Shown here piece by piece: positions 23,354-32,429 of a stretch of 64,000 bases of DNA. Source of the stretch: Vicia villosa (Eukaryota; Streptophyta; Magnoliopsida; Fabales; Fabaceae); contig NC_081183.1 in assembly GCF_029867415.1 (NCBI RefSeq), positions 144,332,798 through 144,396,797 of the forward strand, read 5' to 3'. The notes beneath the pieces are model-generated. The model was not told the origin of the DNA. It saw only the letters and a program-made list of their open reading frames with translations, and searched no databases. The position numbers were made by a program, and so were the translations under genes. Position 1 is the stretch's first letter, and each line of letters starts with the position of its first letter.

Positions 23354-25792
23354 CTAAGATGGCCCTAGTCTTGACAAGATCTTGGTCAGCATCTCTTGAA
23401 CCATATTGTTGTGTCCTTCTTGCCTCACCATGAAAGCGCTATACTCAGCATTGAGTGAGCTTTGCTCATCCTGTCTCCTCTGAATTTCTTCCAGGGTCCT
23501 TGCAAGACGAGAAGGTTCACCAGAAGAAGCTTCACCGCTTTCAACCACAGGAATGGCATGTTGATCTGCAGCTTCCATAGATAGATCATTTGCATGGATT
23601 TCCTCAACAGGAACAGTTTTAGCAACATGATCTTCAGCATCTGCTTCTTGCATAGAAGCATCTCCATACTCTGCAGCAGGAATTTCCGAGTCTCCATTCT
23701 CAAGTGCCTGAAGAATGGCAGCTAGATTTCTGGGAGCAGAAGGACCTTCAACTTCTGGTGGGTCAACAACTTCTGGAATGACCAAGCTTGGGTCTTTCAC
23801 AGACGGGTTTTCCCTCAGATAGTCAAAAAGAGTCTTGAAGTCTCCTAGCAGAACAGGATAATCAGGAATAAAGATAACCATATCCCTGCATGGATTTGCT
23901 TCCATTTCAGCAGCCAGTCTTAATACTTCCAATTCATCCACAAAGGGCTTCTCCTCAGCAGCAACACAATTTCTGAGAGGATGGTAGTATATACCATTAT
24001 CTTCCTCCAGAAGGTAACCAGAGTAACCAGGGGCAGCAGCCACTAGTCTTTTCTGTACTCCCATTGCTTCTACTTGAAAAACCTTGCGAAATCTTCTCCA
24101 GAGATTTCTTGTAGAAACATCATCCAGACCATTTAGGAATGCATCCTTCAGAAGGTCTAGACTGCTAATCACCTTATGTCTGAAAAGTTCCAGGTAGGTA
24201 TAGGGTTCAGGTTCAGGCGGGTTGAAGGTGAATTTGTAGTCAGGGTAGAGAAGACAGTAAGGTTGAGATATAGAAGGTGGAGGTACGGTGGATGAGGAAG
24301 AAGGAATATCTGAGAGAATGATTAATGAGGATGGAATATCAGAAATGATAGATTTAGACGAGGATGGAGTGTTTGTAAAGGGAATTGGTGAGAAAGATTT
24401 ATCAGAAGGAGTTGGGGGAAGAATACTTAAAGGTGTGGGGTTTAGAATGGGAGAGGAGAAGGATGATGGAGAAGGGTTTGGTAAGGTGAAGTTTACTTTT
24501 GGTTCAGATGGAGGTGATTGGAAAGATGGTTTAGGGACAGAAGGAGGTGGAGTAAAGACCTTTCTGGAGATTTGTACAGAAGAAGAAGAAGATCTGGTTC
24601 TGCGAAAGGAATCTCTGATCCTTTTATCTCTTCGTTCTTTAGAGTCCACCTTGTCAGGATCATAGGTGACCCTCAACTTCTTGGCTCTCTCAGCCTCATC
24701 TTCTTGTGCTTTTCTTTTTAGCCTTGCCTGTCGTTCCTTCTTATCCTTCTTCAGAATATCATTTTTGGATGGGAGTACTCTGCCACGGATCCAAGCAGGA
24801 TCAACGTCTGATTTCTTCCTAACACAATCTTCCAAGTAAAGCTTGACAACATGATCAAGTTCTTTATGAAACAAGGAGATGAATCCTTCAACAGCAATTC
24901 TTCTTGACAGAATGTCAGGAAAGCTTGTGCACACGAAGGGTACATTCTTAATGAGTTCCAGTCTGAACAAATCAACACCATTGAAGATGGGACCTTGAAT
25001 TACTCCAAGAGAAAGCGATGCATTGCGATTTCTGATAGAGTCCACAACTTTGCTTTCAATCAGAATGTCTGAAATCATTCTTCCGAAAGGAATGGTTGTT
25101 CTTGGAATATGAGGGTACTTCGCCCTTTCATCTTCTCTTGATTCAAAGATAGATGTTTTCAGATTCTCAAACAGAATATGAGAGATGTTGATCTCTATCT
25201 TTTTGCCAATGCAGAAAAGAGTGTACTTGTGAGTCGGACTGATGTAGGAGGAGAAGAGCATCCTTTTTCTATGGTGAAGAGAACCCAGAATAATCTCAGC
25301 CCATACTTTATAGAAAGGCCTTAAGGTGCCTGTGTTATGAGAGTCAATTCCAAAAACCGTAGAGATTTGTTTTTCAACTGGAGTCCAGTCAACTGTATTG
25401 GGTTGAAGACCAGACCAACCTTCTTCATCATCAAGATTGTACAGCTTCCTGATGAGCTTCTCAGTGATAACCACTTCATGCCCTAGCACAAATGAAATGA
25501 TGGCAGTTGGTGTAACCGTTGCGTGTACCCAAAAATCCTTCACAAGTTCAGGATAAATTGGACCAACCAATCTATCAAGATAATTAGACCATCCTTGCTC
25601 AAAGATTCTTGCATCACACTGAAAGCCATTAGCTTTAAGGTTGTTGATGTCCACAGCAGTTTCACATAAAACCTCCAAGTCCTTCGTGGGTATCAAGCAA
25701 GTTTTCAAAGGAGCATCTTTATAACTTCGTAGACGGATTTGTGAAGAAGTAGGTCTCTCTTTTGAGGAAGATGAACAAGAGGAAGAGTTCAT
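23354..25792 (-). CDS. SIRE-type second ORF ('env-like'), 812 aa
   Basis: An intact minus-strand ORF downstream of gag. The N-terminus is Ser-rich. Residues about 40-330 look like the plant transposon protein domain found in SIRE second ORFs (for example WVHATVTPTAIISFVLGHEV and NLDDEEGWSGLQP). A strongly basic stretch follows (KKDKKERQARLKRKAQ, near residue 350), then a Ser/Pro-rich linker (about 400-530), then a globular C-terminus ending in a Gln/Glu-rich possible coiled coil. The original literature calls such ORFs env-like, but I see no signal peptide or clear membrane anchor, so a surface role is not supported. The leader upstream of the start ends AAGCATTATCATC. Function is unknown. 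Alternative start codons cannot be excluded. Confidence 0.85.
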   Translation of the reverse strand: MNSSSCSSSSKERPTSSQIRLRSYKDAPLKTCLIPTKDLEVLCETAVDINNLKANGFQCDARIFEQGWSNYLDRLVGPIYPELVKDFWVHATVTPTAIISFVLGHEVVITEKLIRKLYNLDDEEGWSGLQPNTVDWTPVEKQISTVFGIDSHNTGTLRPFYKVWAEIILGSLHHRKRMLFSSYISPTHKYTLFCIGKKIEINISHILFENLKTSIFESREDERAKYPHIPRTTIPFGRMISDILIESKVVDSIRNRNASLSLGVIQGPIFNGVDLFRLELIKNVPFVCTSFPDILSRRIAVEGFISLFHKELDHVVKLYLEDCVRKKSDVDPAWIRGRVLPSKNDILKKDKKERQARLKRKAQEDEAERAKKLRVTYDPDKVDSKERRDKRIRDSFRRTRSSSSSVQISRKVFTPPPSVPKPSFQSPPSEPKVNFTLPNPSPSSFSSPILNPTPLSILPPTPSDKSFSPIPFTNTPSSSKSIISDIPSSLIILSDIPSSSSTVPPPSISQPYCLLYPDYKFTFNPPEPEPYTYLELFRHKVISSLDLLKDAFLNGLDDVSTRNLWRRFRKVFQVEAMGVQKRLVAAAPGYSGYLLEEDNGIYYHPLRNCVAAEEKPFVDELEVLRLAAEMEANPCRDMVIFIPDYPVLLGDFKTLFDYLRENPSVKDPSLVIPEVVDPPEVEGPSAPRNLAAILQALENGDSEIPAAEYGDASMQEADAEDHVAKTVPVEEIHANDLSMEAADQHAIPVVESGEASSGEPSRLARTLEEIQRRQDEQSSLNAEYSAFMVRQEGHNNMVQEMLTKILSRLGPS

Positions 25793-25904
25793 GATGATAA
25801 TGCTTTGAGATCAAATCAGAGAACTAGGGTTTGAAGAGAGATGCAGCGAAGTGAATGCACAAAAAAGAGAGAAAGAGAGAAAAAGAGGGAATGAAGATGA
25901 AGCG

Positions 25905-26055
25905 GGTTATTTAAAAGATTTAAAAAAGAAATCATTATGCATTTAATGAGAAATGACATTAGGAGAGAGAACACAGTAAATGAAATGATTTAATACAGTT
26001 ACCTAGGTCGGCGTCTTTTCAACTGCACGCTTTGTACTAACCGTACAGACACGTG
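25905..26055 (-). promoter_or_regulatory. Possible internal promoter for the second ORF
   Basis: Upstream of the ORF the minus strand has a TATA-like CTTTTAAATAAC (25905-25916), about 115-125 bp before the ATG, and a G-box core CACGTG (26050-26055). The leader in between is CT-rich (TTCATTCCCTCTTTTTCTC) like a plant 5' UTR. Either this or splicing from the LTR transcript could express the ORF; the sequence alone does not decide. Confidence 0.35.
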
Positions 26056-26101
26056 TTCACCATCAGATAATAGATGACAGCTGTAAATTTCAGAATAGAC
26101 T

Positions 26102-26440
26102 TTACGCCTTCAGATTCTGATCACTGCTTCTGATCTGATCAAGTTTCTCTTCTGGAAACATTCCTTCTGAAGTGTGTTGATATAAATCTGAATAATCTTC
26201 TGATCCATTACTTCTGATATACACAGCTTCTGGAGGTTCACTTCTTTGTTCTACAGCTTCTGATACGACAAAATTGTATCTGCAGAAATTCTTAAGCTGC
26301 TTCGTTTCATCAGAAACAAGTTTATCATCAAACCAGATATTTATTGATTCGTCCACAATCAATGTTTCAATGTTGTATATTCTGTAGCATTTAGAGCATT
26401 CAGAATAATCAAGAATGAAACATCAATGCTTTAGAGACAA
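26102..26440 (-). pseudogene. Scrap of pol (integrase C-terminus to RT linker)
   Basis: The minus-strand frame reads YSECSKCYRIYNIETLIVDE, then SINIWFDDKL and an acidic tail, ending at a stop at 26102. This matches the short region after the copia integrase core (consensus GYS..SKAYRV.N, then ESINV.FDD). Nothing of protease, the integrase catalytic core, reverse transcriptase or RNase H is visible between gag and the second ORF. The 721-bp gap between the two ORFs leaves no room for them. This scrap marks the edges of the pol deletions. Confidence 0.75.
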
Positions 26441-26512
26441 ACAAAACAGATGGTTCCAAGACTAATAAACTTTCTTTTCTGAATTCCTACAAACATAGTT
26501 TCTTCAACAGAT

Positions 26513-28438
26513 TTAAGAACCAGAGCTTGGAAGACAATCTTTCTTCCCTTCAAGTGTTGAGACCAACTTGAGTCCAGGTGACATGTCATGTTGATTTTTA
26601 TCTTCCTTGTCGCCAAGAGAATCTGCAAAAGAAATAGTCTTTTTCTTTGGTACCCACATTTTCTTGGGTCCTTTCTTGTTAGTTCTCCTCAAGTTCTGAT
26701 TGAACTTGGGTTTAACATTGTAAACAATAGGAGGAACAGCATGATAATTCTTAATGTGAGTTTCATGATATTTCCTAGGTTGTGTCACATGCTTTTTGGT
26801 GTGTGTTAAGTGAAAACTTTGAGCATGTGAAGTGTGCCTAATATCATGGGAGTGGCCATACTTGAACTGATCATACAATGGCTTGTATGTGAATTTCATT
26901 TCATCAACAGGTTCAAGTTTGTATGGGGTTTCACCCTCAAAACCAATGCCAACTCTTTTGTTTCCAGACACAGCATATATCATAGAAGCTAGCTGACTTC
27001 TGCCAATACTTCTAGATAAGAACTTCCTGAAACTTAAATCATATTCTTTCAGAATATGGTTTAGACTAGGAGTGGATTTTTCTGAATCAGAAGGGGATCC
27101 AACATTATTGGATAATTTTAAAAGTTTTTCTTTTAATTCAGAATTTTCCAACTCAAGCTTCTTTGTTTCAAATTCAAATAGCTTTTTCAGCTTTTTGTAT
27201 TTGAGACTAATCTGAGACTTGAGTTCCAGAAGTTCAGTTAGACCGGAAACTAACTCATCTCTAGTAAGTTCAGAAAATACCTCTTCAGAATCAGATTCTG
27301 ATGTAGATTCTGATTCGTCATCTTCTGTCGCCATCAGCGCACAGTTAGCCTGCTCATCTTCAGAGTCTGAATCATCTTCTGACTCATCCCAGGTTGCCAT
27401 AAGACTTTTCTTCTTATGAAACTTCTTCTTGGGATTTTCCTTCTGAAGATTTGGACATTCGTTCTTGTAGTGTCCAGGCTCATTGCATTCATAGCACATG
27501 ACCTTCTTCTTGTCAAATCTTCTGTCATCAGAAGATTCTCCACGTTCAAATTTCTTTGAACTTCTGAAGCCTCTGAACTTCCTCTGCTTGGTCTTCCAGA
27601 GTTGATTTAGCCTTATGGAGATCAGGGACAGTTCATCTTCTTCTTCAGATTCTGATTCTTCAGGATCTTCTTCTCTAGCCTGAAAAGCGTTAGTGCATTT
27701 CTTGATATTGGATTTTAATGCAATAGACTTACCTTTCTTTTGAGGCTCATTTGCGTCCGGCTCTATTTCATGACTTCTCAAGGCACTGATGAGCTCTTCC
27801 AGAGAAACTTCATTCAGATTCTTTGCAATCTTGAATGCAGTCACCATAGGACCCCATCTTCTGGGTAAGCTTCTGATGATCTTCTTTACATGATCAGCCT
27901 TGGTGTATCCCTTGTCAAGAACTCTCAATCCAGCAGTAAGAGTTTGAAATCTTGAAAACATCTTTTCAATGTCTTCATCATCCTCCATCTTGAAGGCTTC
28001 ATACTTCTGGATTAAAGCTAGAGCTTTAGTCTCCTTGACTTGAGCATTTCCTTCATGAGTCATTTTCAAGGACTCATATATGTCATAGGCCGTTTCCCTG
28101 TTAGATATCTTCTCATACTCAGCATGAGAGATAGCATTCAGCAAAACAGTTCTGCATTTATGATGATTCCTGAAAAGCTTTTTCTGATCATCATCCATTT
28201 CTTGCCTTGTCAGCTTTACGCCACTGGCATTTACAGGATGTTTGTAACCATCCATCAGAAGATCCCATAGATCACCATCTAGACCAAGAAAGTAACTTTC
28301 CAGTTTATCTTTCCAGTATTCAAAGTTTTCACCATCAAATACCGGCGGTCTAGTATAACCATTGTTACCGTTGTATTGCTCAGCAGAGCCAGATGTAGAT
28401 GCAGGTGTAGGTGTAGACTTTTCACTTTCATCAACCAT
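26513..28438 (-). CDS. gag: Gag protein of the SIRE-like element, 641 aa
   Basis: An intact ORF starting 87 bp downstream of the 5' LTR. Residues about 30-225 form the copia Gag (UBN2-type) domain, with FDGENFEYWKDKLESYF, DDDEDIEKMFSRFQTLTAGL-like and SLPRRWGPMVTAF blocks. A CCHC zinc knuckle (CYECNEPGHYKNEC, Cys315, Cys318, His323, Cys328) is intact. Acidic Ser/Glu-rich and Leu-rich coiled-coil segments follow. The C-terminus (KKMWVPKK and a short tail) corresponds to the gag-protease junction and ends in a stop where pol should continue. It should be able to form particles and bind RNA; protease and polymerase must come from elsewhere. Confidence 0.92.
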   Translation of the reverse strand: MVDESEKSTPTPASTSGSAEQYNGNNGYTRPPVFDGENFEYWKDKLESYFLGLDGDLWDLLMDGYKHPVNASGVKLTRQEMDDDQKKLFRNHHKCRTVLLNAISHAEYEKISNRETAYDIYESLKMTHEGNAQVKETKALALIQKYEAFKMEDDEDIEKMFSRFQTLTAGLRVLDKGYTKADHVKKIIRSLPRRWGPMVTAFKIAKNLNEVSLEELISALRSHEIEPDANEPQKKGKSIALKSNIKKCTNAFQAREEDPEESESEEEDELSLISIRLNQLWKTKQRKFRGFRSSKKFERGESSDDRRFDKKKVMCYECNEPGHYKNECPNLQKENPKKKFHKKKSLMATWDESEDDSDSEDEQANCALMATEDDESESTSESDSEEVFSELTRDELVSGLTELLELKSQISLKYKKLKKLFEFETKKLELENSELKEKLLKLSNNVGSPSDSEKSTPSLNHILKEYDLSFRKFLSRSIGRSQLASMIYAVSGNKRVGIGFEGETPYKLEPVDEMKFTYKPLYDQFKYGHSHDIRHTSHAQSFHLTHTKKHVTQPRKYHETHIKNYHAVPPIVYNVKPKFNQNLRRTNKKGPKKMWVPKKKTISFADSLGDKEDKNQHDMSPGLKLVSTLEGKKDCLPSSGS

Positions 28439-28504
28439 CTTTTACTGAAGCGTTTTTCTCTTCCTGAATCTTTTCTAAACACGGTTAAGTGCTTGCACCT
28501 TAGA

Positions 28505-28524
28505 ACCGGCGCTCTGATGCCAAT
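28505..28524 (-). promoter_or_regulatory. Primer binding site (initiator-tRNA type)
   Basis: Immediately inside the 5' LTR the minus strand reads ATTGGCATCAGAGCGCCGG, close to the TGGTATCAGAGC primer site complementary to the initiator methionine tRNA used by Ty1/copia elements. Confidence 0.85.
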
Positions 28525-29742
28525 TGAAGGATAGAAAAACACTTAGAAAGGGGGGGTTTGAATAAGTGTAGCTTTAAAAACTTGACAGATAAAAATAAAT
28601 TTCACAGTTATTTTTATCCTGGTTCGTTGTTAACTAAACTACTCCAGTCCACCCCCGCAGAGATGATTTACCTCAACTGAGGATTTAATCCACTAATCGC
28701 ACGGATTACAATGGTTCTCCACTTAGTCAGCAACTAAGTCTTCCAGAGTCTACTGATCACACACTGATCACTCCAGGAACAACTGCTTAGATACCCTCTA
28801 AGACTTTTCTAGAGTCTACTGATCCACACGATCACTCTAGTTACAATCTGCTTAGTTCACTCCTAAGACTTCCTAGAGTATTCTGATCCAACCGATCACT
28901 CTAGTTCCTTACAACTTAATGTAATCAATCTAAGAGTATTACAAATGCTTCTTAAAAGCGATAATCACAACTGTGATATTTCTCTTAATCGTTTAAGCTT
29001 AATCTCACTAAAATATTACAACAGCAATGTAGTGAGCTTTGATGAAGATGAAGATTCTGAGTTTAGATTTGAACAGCGTTTCAGCAAGTTTGATATGAGT
29101 TGTTTTGGTGCAGAATCGTTTAGGATCATTAACCTTGCTTCTCATCAGAACTTCATATTTATAGGCGTTGGAGAAGATGACCGTTGAGTGCATTTAATGC
29201 TTTGCGTGTTCCGTACAGCATCGCATTTAATGTTATACGCTTTTGTCAACTACCTCGAGCCTTGTTCACGCTGTGTCTACTGACGTAGCCTTTAGTAGCT
29301 TTTAACGTTCCTTTTGTCAGTCAGCGTAGCTTGCCACTTGTACTTTCTTCTGATCTGATGTTTGTGAATACAACGTTTGAATATCATCAGAGTCAAACAG
29401 CTTGGTGCATAGCATCTTCTGATCTTCTGACCTTGAAGTGCTTCTGAGCGTGATACCATCAGAACTTCAGTGCTTCTGTTCTCTTGTTCTTCTGATGCTT
29501 CCATAGACCCATGTTCTGATTCTGCTTCGACCATCTTCTGATGTCTTGCCAGACCATGTTCTGATGTTGCATGCTGAACCCTTTGAGACAAAGCTTCTGA
29601 GCGCTGAACTATGTGTACTCTTTATATATTTCCTGAAAGGGAAATTGCATTGGATTAGAGTACCATATTATCTTAAGCAAAATTCATATTATTGTTATCA
29701 TCAAAACTAAGATAATTGATCAGAACAAATCTTGTTCTAACA
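28525..29742 (-). repeat. 5' LTR of the SIRE-like element
   Basis: 1218 bp, starting on the minus strand with TGTTAGAACAAGATTTG and ending TATCCTTCA. A TATA box, ATATATAAAG on the minus strand (29620-29629), is placed to drive transcription into gag. One of the two LTR differences (29614) lies only a few bases downstream of this TATA box. Confidence 0.95.
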
Positions 29743-29762
29743 AACCCCATACTACCCCTGAC

Positions 29763-29900
29763 TTCGGAAATGCATTTCCGAAAATGCAAGAAAAAGGTGT
29801 TTTCGGAGATGCATCTCCGAAAATGCCTTTTTTCTTGAAAAAGTTGTCTTATTTCGGAAGTTCATTTCCGAAAACAGTATTTCGGAAGTTCATTTCCGAA
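29763..29900. repeat. Four 20-bp palindromes, left cluster
   Basis: TTCGGAAATGCATTTCCGAA (29763-29782) and TTCGGAGATGCATCTCCGAA (29802-29821) are perfect palindromes. TTCGGAAGTTCATTTCCGAA occurs at 29853-29872 and 29881-29900 with 7-bp perfect arms. Similar units recur at 30256-30275, 30294-30313 (inverted), 31061-31080, 31100-31119, 31140-31159 and 31189-31208. Confidence 0.92.
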
Positions 29901-30388
29901 ATGCTGCGCGTTATGCAGATTTATCAAAACACTCCCCCTCCCCCATTCATTTACCCTAACTCAAATCAAAAACAAGCAAAGGCGAAAATTTGTGCAAACA
30001 CACTTCCAAGGCTGCATCAAGGCTCCAATCACATTGCTATACAACATTCAAAAGCCCACAAATCACTCAATTTGTAAGTTTTAAATTTGTTAGATTCATT
30101 ATTCAAATGCATGTTATTTAGGGTTTCAATTGCATAAATGATATATGGACTGGTTGTTAGTAGTATTTAGGTTGTTTAGAAGCTTTTTGAATTGGTTTTA
30201 TGTTTGATTTTGGGGTCTGCCATGGAAGTTGCAGAAAACTCCATCGCAGGGATGTTTCGGAAGTTCATTTCCGAAAACACCTCCATCCCAGTTTTCGGAA
30301 ATGAACTTCCGAATTGTATCAGAAGTTCAAATTTTTTAGTTTTTTATTTTGTCTCGCATATTAATTGATTTCAATTGTTTACAGGAAC

Positions 30389-30806
30389 ATGTCAGACAAC
30401 CAACCAGCACGCATCAGACAGGGTAGGGAGACCCAGACTGCGTCGGCTAGAGAGGGTAGGGAGTGTCCGTTTTAATTTGCAAGTACTTTATTTTTAACGC
30501 CCTTTCTTCTTTTATAAAAGGAGGTCTCATGGACCTTTCTTTCTTCATTTTTACGCAGGAATGGGTGGCGCTAAGGGAAGAAAGGGTTCTTCAACCTCGT
30601 GCTCTCGCGGAGTGAAGGAGGTGAAGGAGAAGAAGAAGGTTTTGACTGGTTCTGCTTCTCGTCCCCTGGGGGTCCATGGCTCGGACGTGCAGGCTCAGTC
30701 TTCAGGCGTGAGAGTCATGATCAACGCTGATGGTTCTGAGACTGAGTGGGATGAGGATTGGTATAATTATCTTCATTCGGAGGAGTTCGCTCGTCGGGCA
30801 GAATAA
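30389..30806 (+). CDS. Small spliced gene of unknown function in a repeat unit, 104 aa
   Basis: The model is exon 30389-30455 joined to 30559-30806, with a 103-bp intron (G|GTAGGG ... TTTTTACGCAG|G). An upstream noncoding exon ends at 30073 (CAATTT|GTAAGT), with its acceptor at 30384 (TTGTTTACAG). The joined frame is open: MSDNQPARIRQGRETQTASA, then a Lys/Gly/Ser-rich basic part (GGAKGRKGSSTS, KEVKEKKK), then an acidic aromatic end (ETEWDEDWYNYLHSEEFARR). No known domain is recognised. It lies between copies of the 20-bp palindromes, which also occur in its first intron. It may be a transposon gene or a captured gene. Confidence 0.5.
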
Positions 30807-30892
30807 CGTGTTTTTGTTTTGTTTGATGTGTATTTTGTAACGCTCGTCGGGCAGAATAACGTGTTTTTGTTTTGTTTGACGTGTTTTGTTTT
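30789..30892 (+). repeat. 52-bp tandem duplication at the gene's 3' end
   Basis: CGCTCGTCGGGCAGAATAAC, followed by GTGTTTTTGTTTTGTTTGA, occurs at 30789 and again at 30841. The stop codon of the small gene lies in the first copy. Confidence 0.9.
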
Positions 30893-31060
30893 GTTTTGTT
30901 TTGATTTCGGATTGTATCTTTCGCACAGTGTTTTTGGATTGGATTTATCATCTTAGTATTTTCAGTTTATCTGTTGCTTATTTTTATTTGGCGTTTGCGT
31001 TTAATTAAAATGCGAGACAGTTTAAGAAAAAACATTAAAAAAAAAACAGTTTCTGCATAA

Positions 31061-31208
31061 TTCGGAAGTTCATTTCCGAATTCACCCCCATGAGGTGTTT
31101 TCGGAAGTTCATCTCCGAAGACACCCCCCATGAGGTGTTTTCGGAGATGCACTTCCGAATTGTGGAAATTTTTTTTAAAAAAAAACGCTTCGGAAGTTCA
31201 TTTCCGAA
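31061..31208. repeat. Four 20-bp palindromes, right cluster
   Basis: Units at 31061, 31100, 31140 and 31189 (TTCGGAAGTTCATTTCCGAA and close variants). Outside them the plus strand reads CAGGGGTATTTTG (from 31210), the approximate inverse of ACTACCCCTG just left of the first palindrome (29750-29760). The two clusters may therefore lie inside inverted ends of one DNA element. Confidence 0.8.
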
Positions 31209-31224
31209 GCAGGGGTATTTTGAA

Positions 31225-31922
31225 ATTTTCGCTGGGGTGATCCCCATAGGGAGGTGGCTAAAGAAATTTTCTATATTTATTATGTTTCTTCCATTCATGG
31301 CAATCATCAAGAATTATAATATGGTATCAAAGAGATAAATATTCCAATTAACCCTACCATATTTATTTGAGTCTTGAGCATTTTATTCATCATTTCTTTA
31401 CTATTTTTTCTCAAACATCAAATTTATCAAATTACTCATAGCAAATTCATGAATGTAAACAAAATGAATACATGAGTCTTAGTATAGCCCGTAACGACCA
31501 TGTTGAGTCCTCAACACTAAATGAAAGCTTGAAGTTATGCTCTAGACACTGAAAAAACGTATGCACTTTAGAATCATCCATGAAATTCCCAATGAAAGTG
31601 AGATTATCTAGGTTGACATCTCCAAAACCAAATTATGTCTCGACCTGAGTCAAGTTAATACTGGTAGGATAAAGCCCTATATAAATGGATCAAGGTTAAT
31701 TACCTATAGTTCATTGGTGGAAGCTACATCATTAAGTTCTTAAGTTCTAAAGGTGAATTCCTTCAATTGGGTTTTTTGGGTTCTCCATATTAAAACTCAA
31801 ATAAAATATCATAAAGGAAAAAGGAGGAAAATGAAAATATCTTAGGTTTAAAGTTGTTTGATCGAAGAAATATAATGTTGATGCGAGTAATTGAACAAAA
31901 AATTATAATTTGGAAGCTTTTC
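31225..31922. other. Intergenic, no gene seen
   Basis: AT-rich sequence with no open frame that I can support and no clear repeat ends. Confidence 0.5.
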
Positions 31923-32090
31923 CACTATTAGAAATACACAATTTGCGAAAAATAATATGCATGTATATCTGTGGATTTTCCTACGACTTTATAAAATAAA
32001 ATAACTTTTCCTGCGGATCGTGATTTTGCAGAAAATTCCGCAGGAATACCTGCGGATTTTTTTTGCGGAAAATATATTTCGAATAAAAAC
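31923..32090. mobile_element. CACTA terminus, second copy of the same family
   Basis: CACTATTAGAAATACACA at 31923 matches the TIR of the element at 11074. It is followed by the same CCGCAGGAAT/CCTGCGGATT subterminal units (about 31995-32065). A matching right end was not found, so this is a fragment. The 32151-32366 segment just inside has a 71-aa open frame that I do not recognise and that may be carried sequence. Confidence 0.75.
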
Positions 32091-32429
32091 AAAACTAAAT
32101 TATCAATAAGAGCTTAGAATTATCAACTTGTGTGATATTTATTTACTCTTTTGTATGCTTCTCTATCAGGTATTTTGTTTGAAGGATGCGGCCAGAATAT
32201 AGAAGCTCCCAATGCTTCTATTAATGTTGTACAAGTTGAACCAACCCACATTCTTATCAAAATCTTAATGAGCGCTTTGATTCATAAAATGGGTACGAAG
32301 GCGTTGCCTGCTTCCAGAAGCATGTTATCTGATGCGCTTAGAGTGTTTTATGTTGACTTCCTTTAATCAAATTTTGTTTCACCCTTTTAGAGGCATCTCA
32401 TCAATGTAAATTATTAGTGGTTTTTTAAT

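Larger units (their letters stand above)
20848..29742 (-). mobile_element. Complete SIRE-like Ty1/copia element lacking pol
   Basis: An 8895-bp element with 1218-bp LTRs at each end (20848-22065 and 28525-29742) and a perfect TSD AACCC (20843-20847 and 29743-29747). The order on the minus strand is 5' LTR, primer site, gag (641 aa), a short pol scrap, the SIRE-type second ORF (812 aa), a repeat-bearing 3' region, polypurine tract and 3' LTR. Protease, most of integrase, reverse transcriptase and RNase H are absent. By eye the two LTRs differ at only two positions (21501/29178 and 21937/29614, both C/T), so it moved very recently, necessarily with enzymes supplied by another element. Confidence 0.95.

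Noticed and set aside
24288..24721. Plus-strand open frames rich in Glu/Asp/Gly opposite the second ORF
   Set aside because: Antisense shadow of the Ser/Pro-rich linker of the 812-aa ORF; the minus-strand frame is much longer and has domains.
23354..25792. True viral envelope gene
   Set aside because: The 'env-like' label is historical; no signal peptide, cleavage site or clear membrane anchor is visible.
31923..32417. Complete CACTA element ending at ATTATTAGTG near 32417
   Set aside because: The candidate right end matches the TIR poorly (CACTAATAATTTAC) and the flanking triplets differ, so no TSD supports it.
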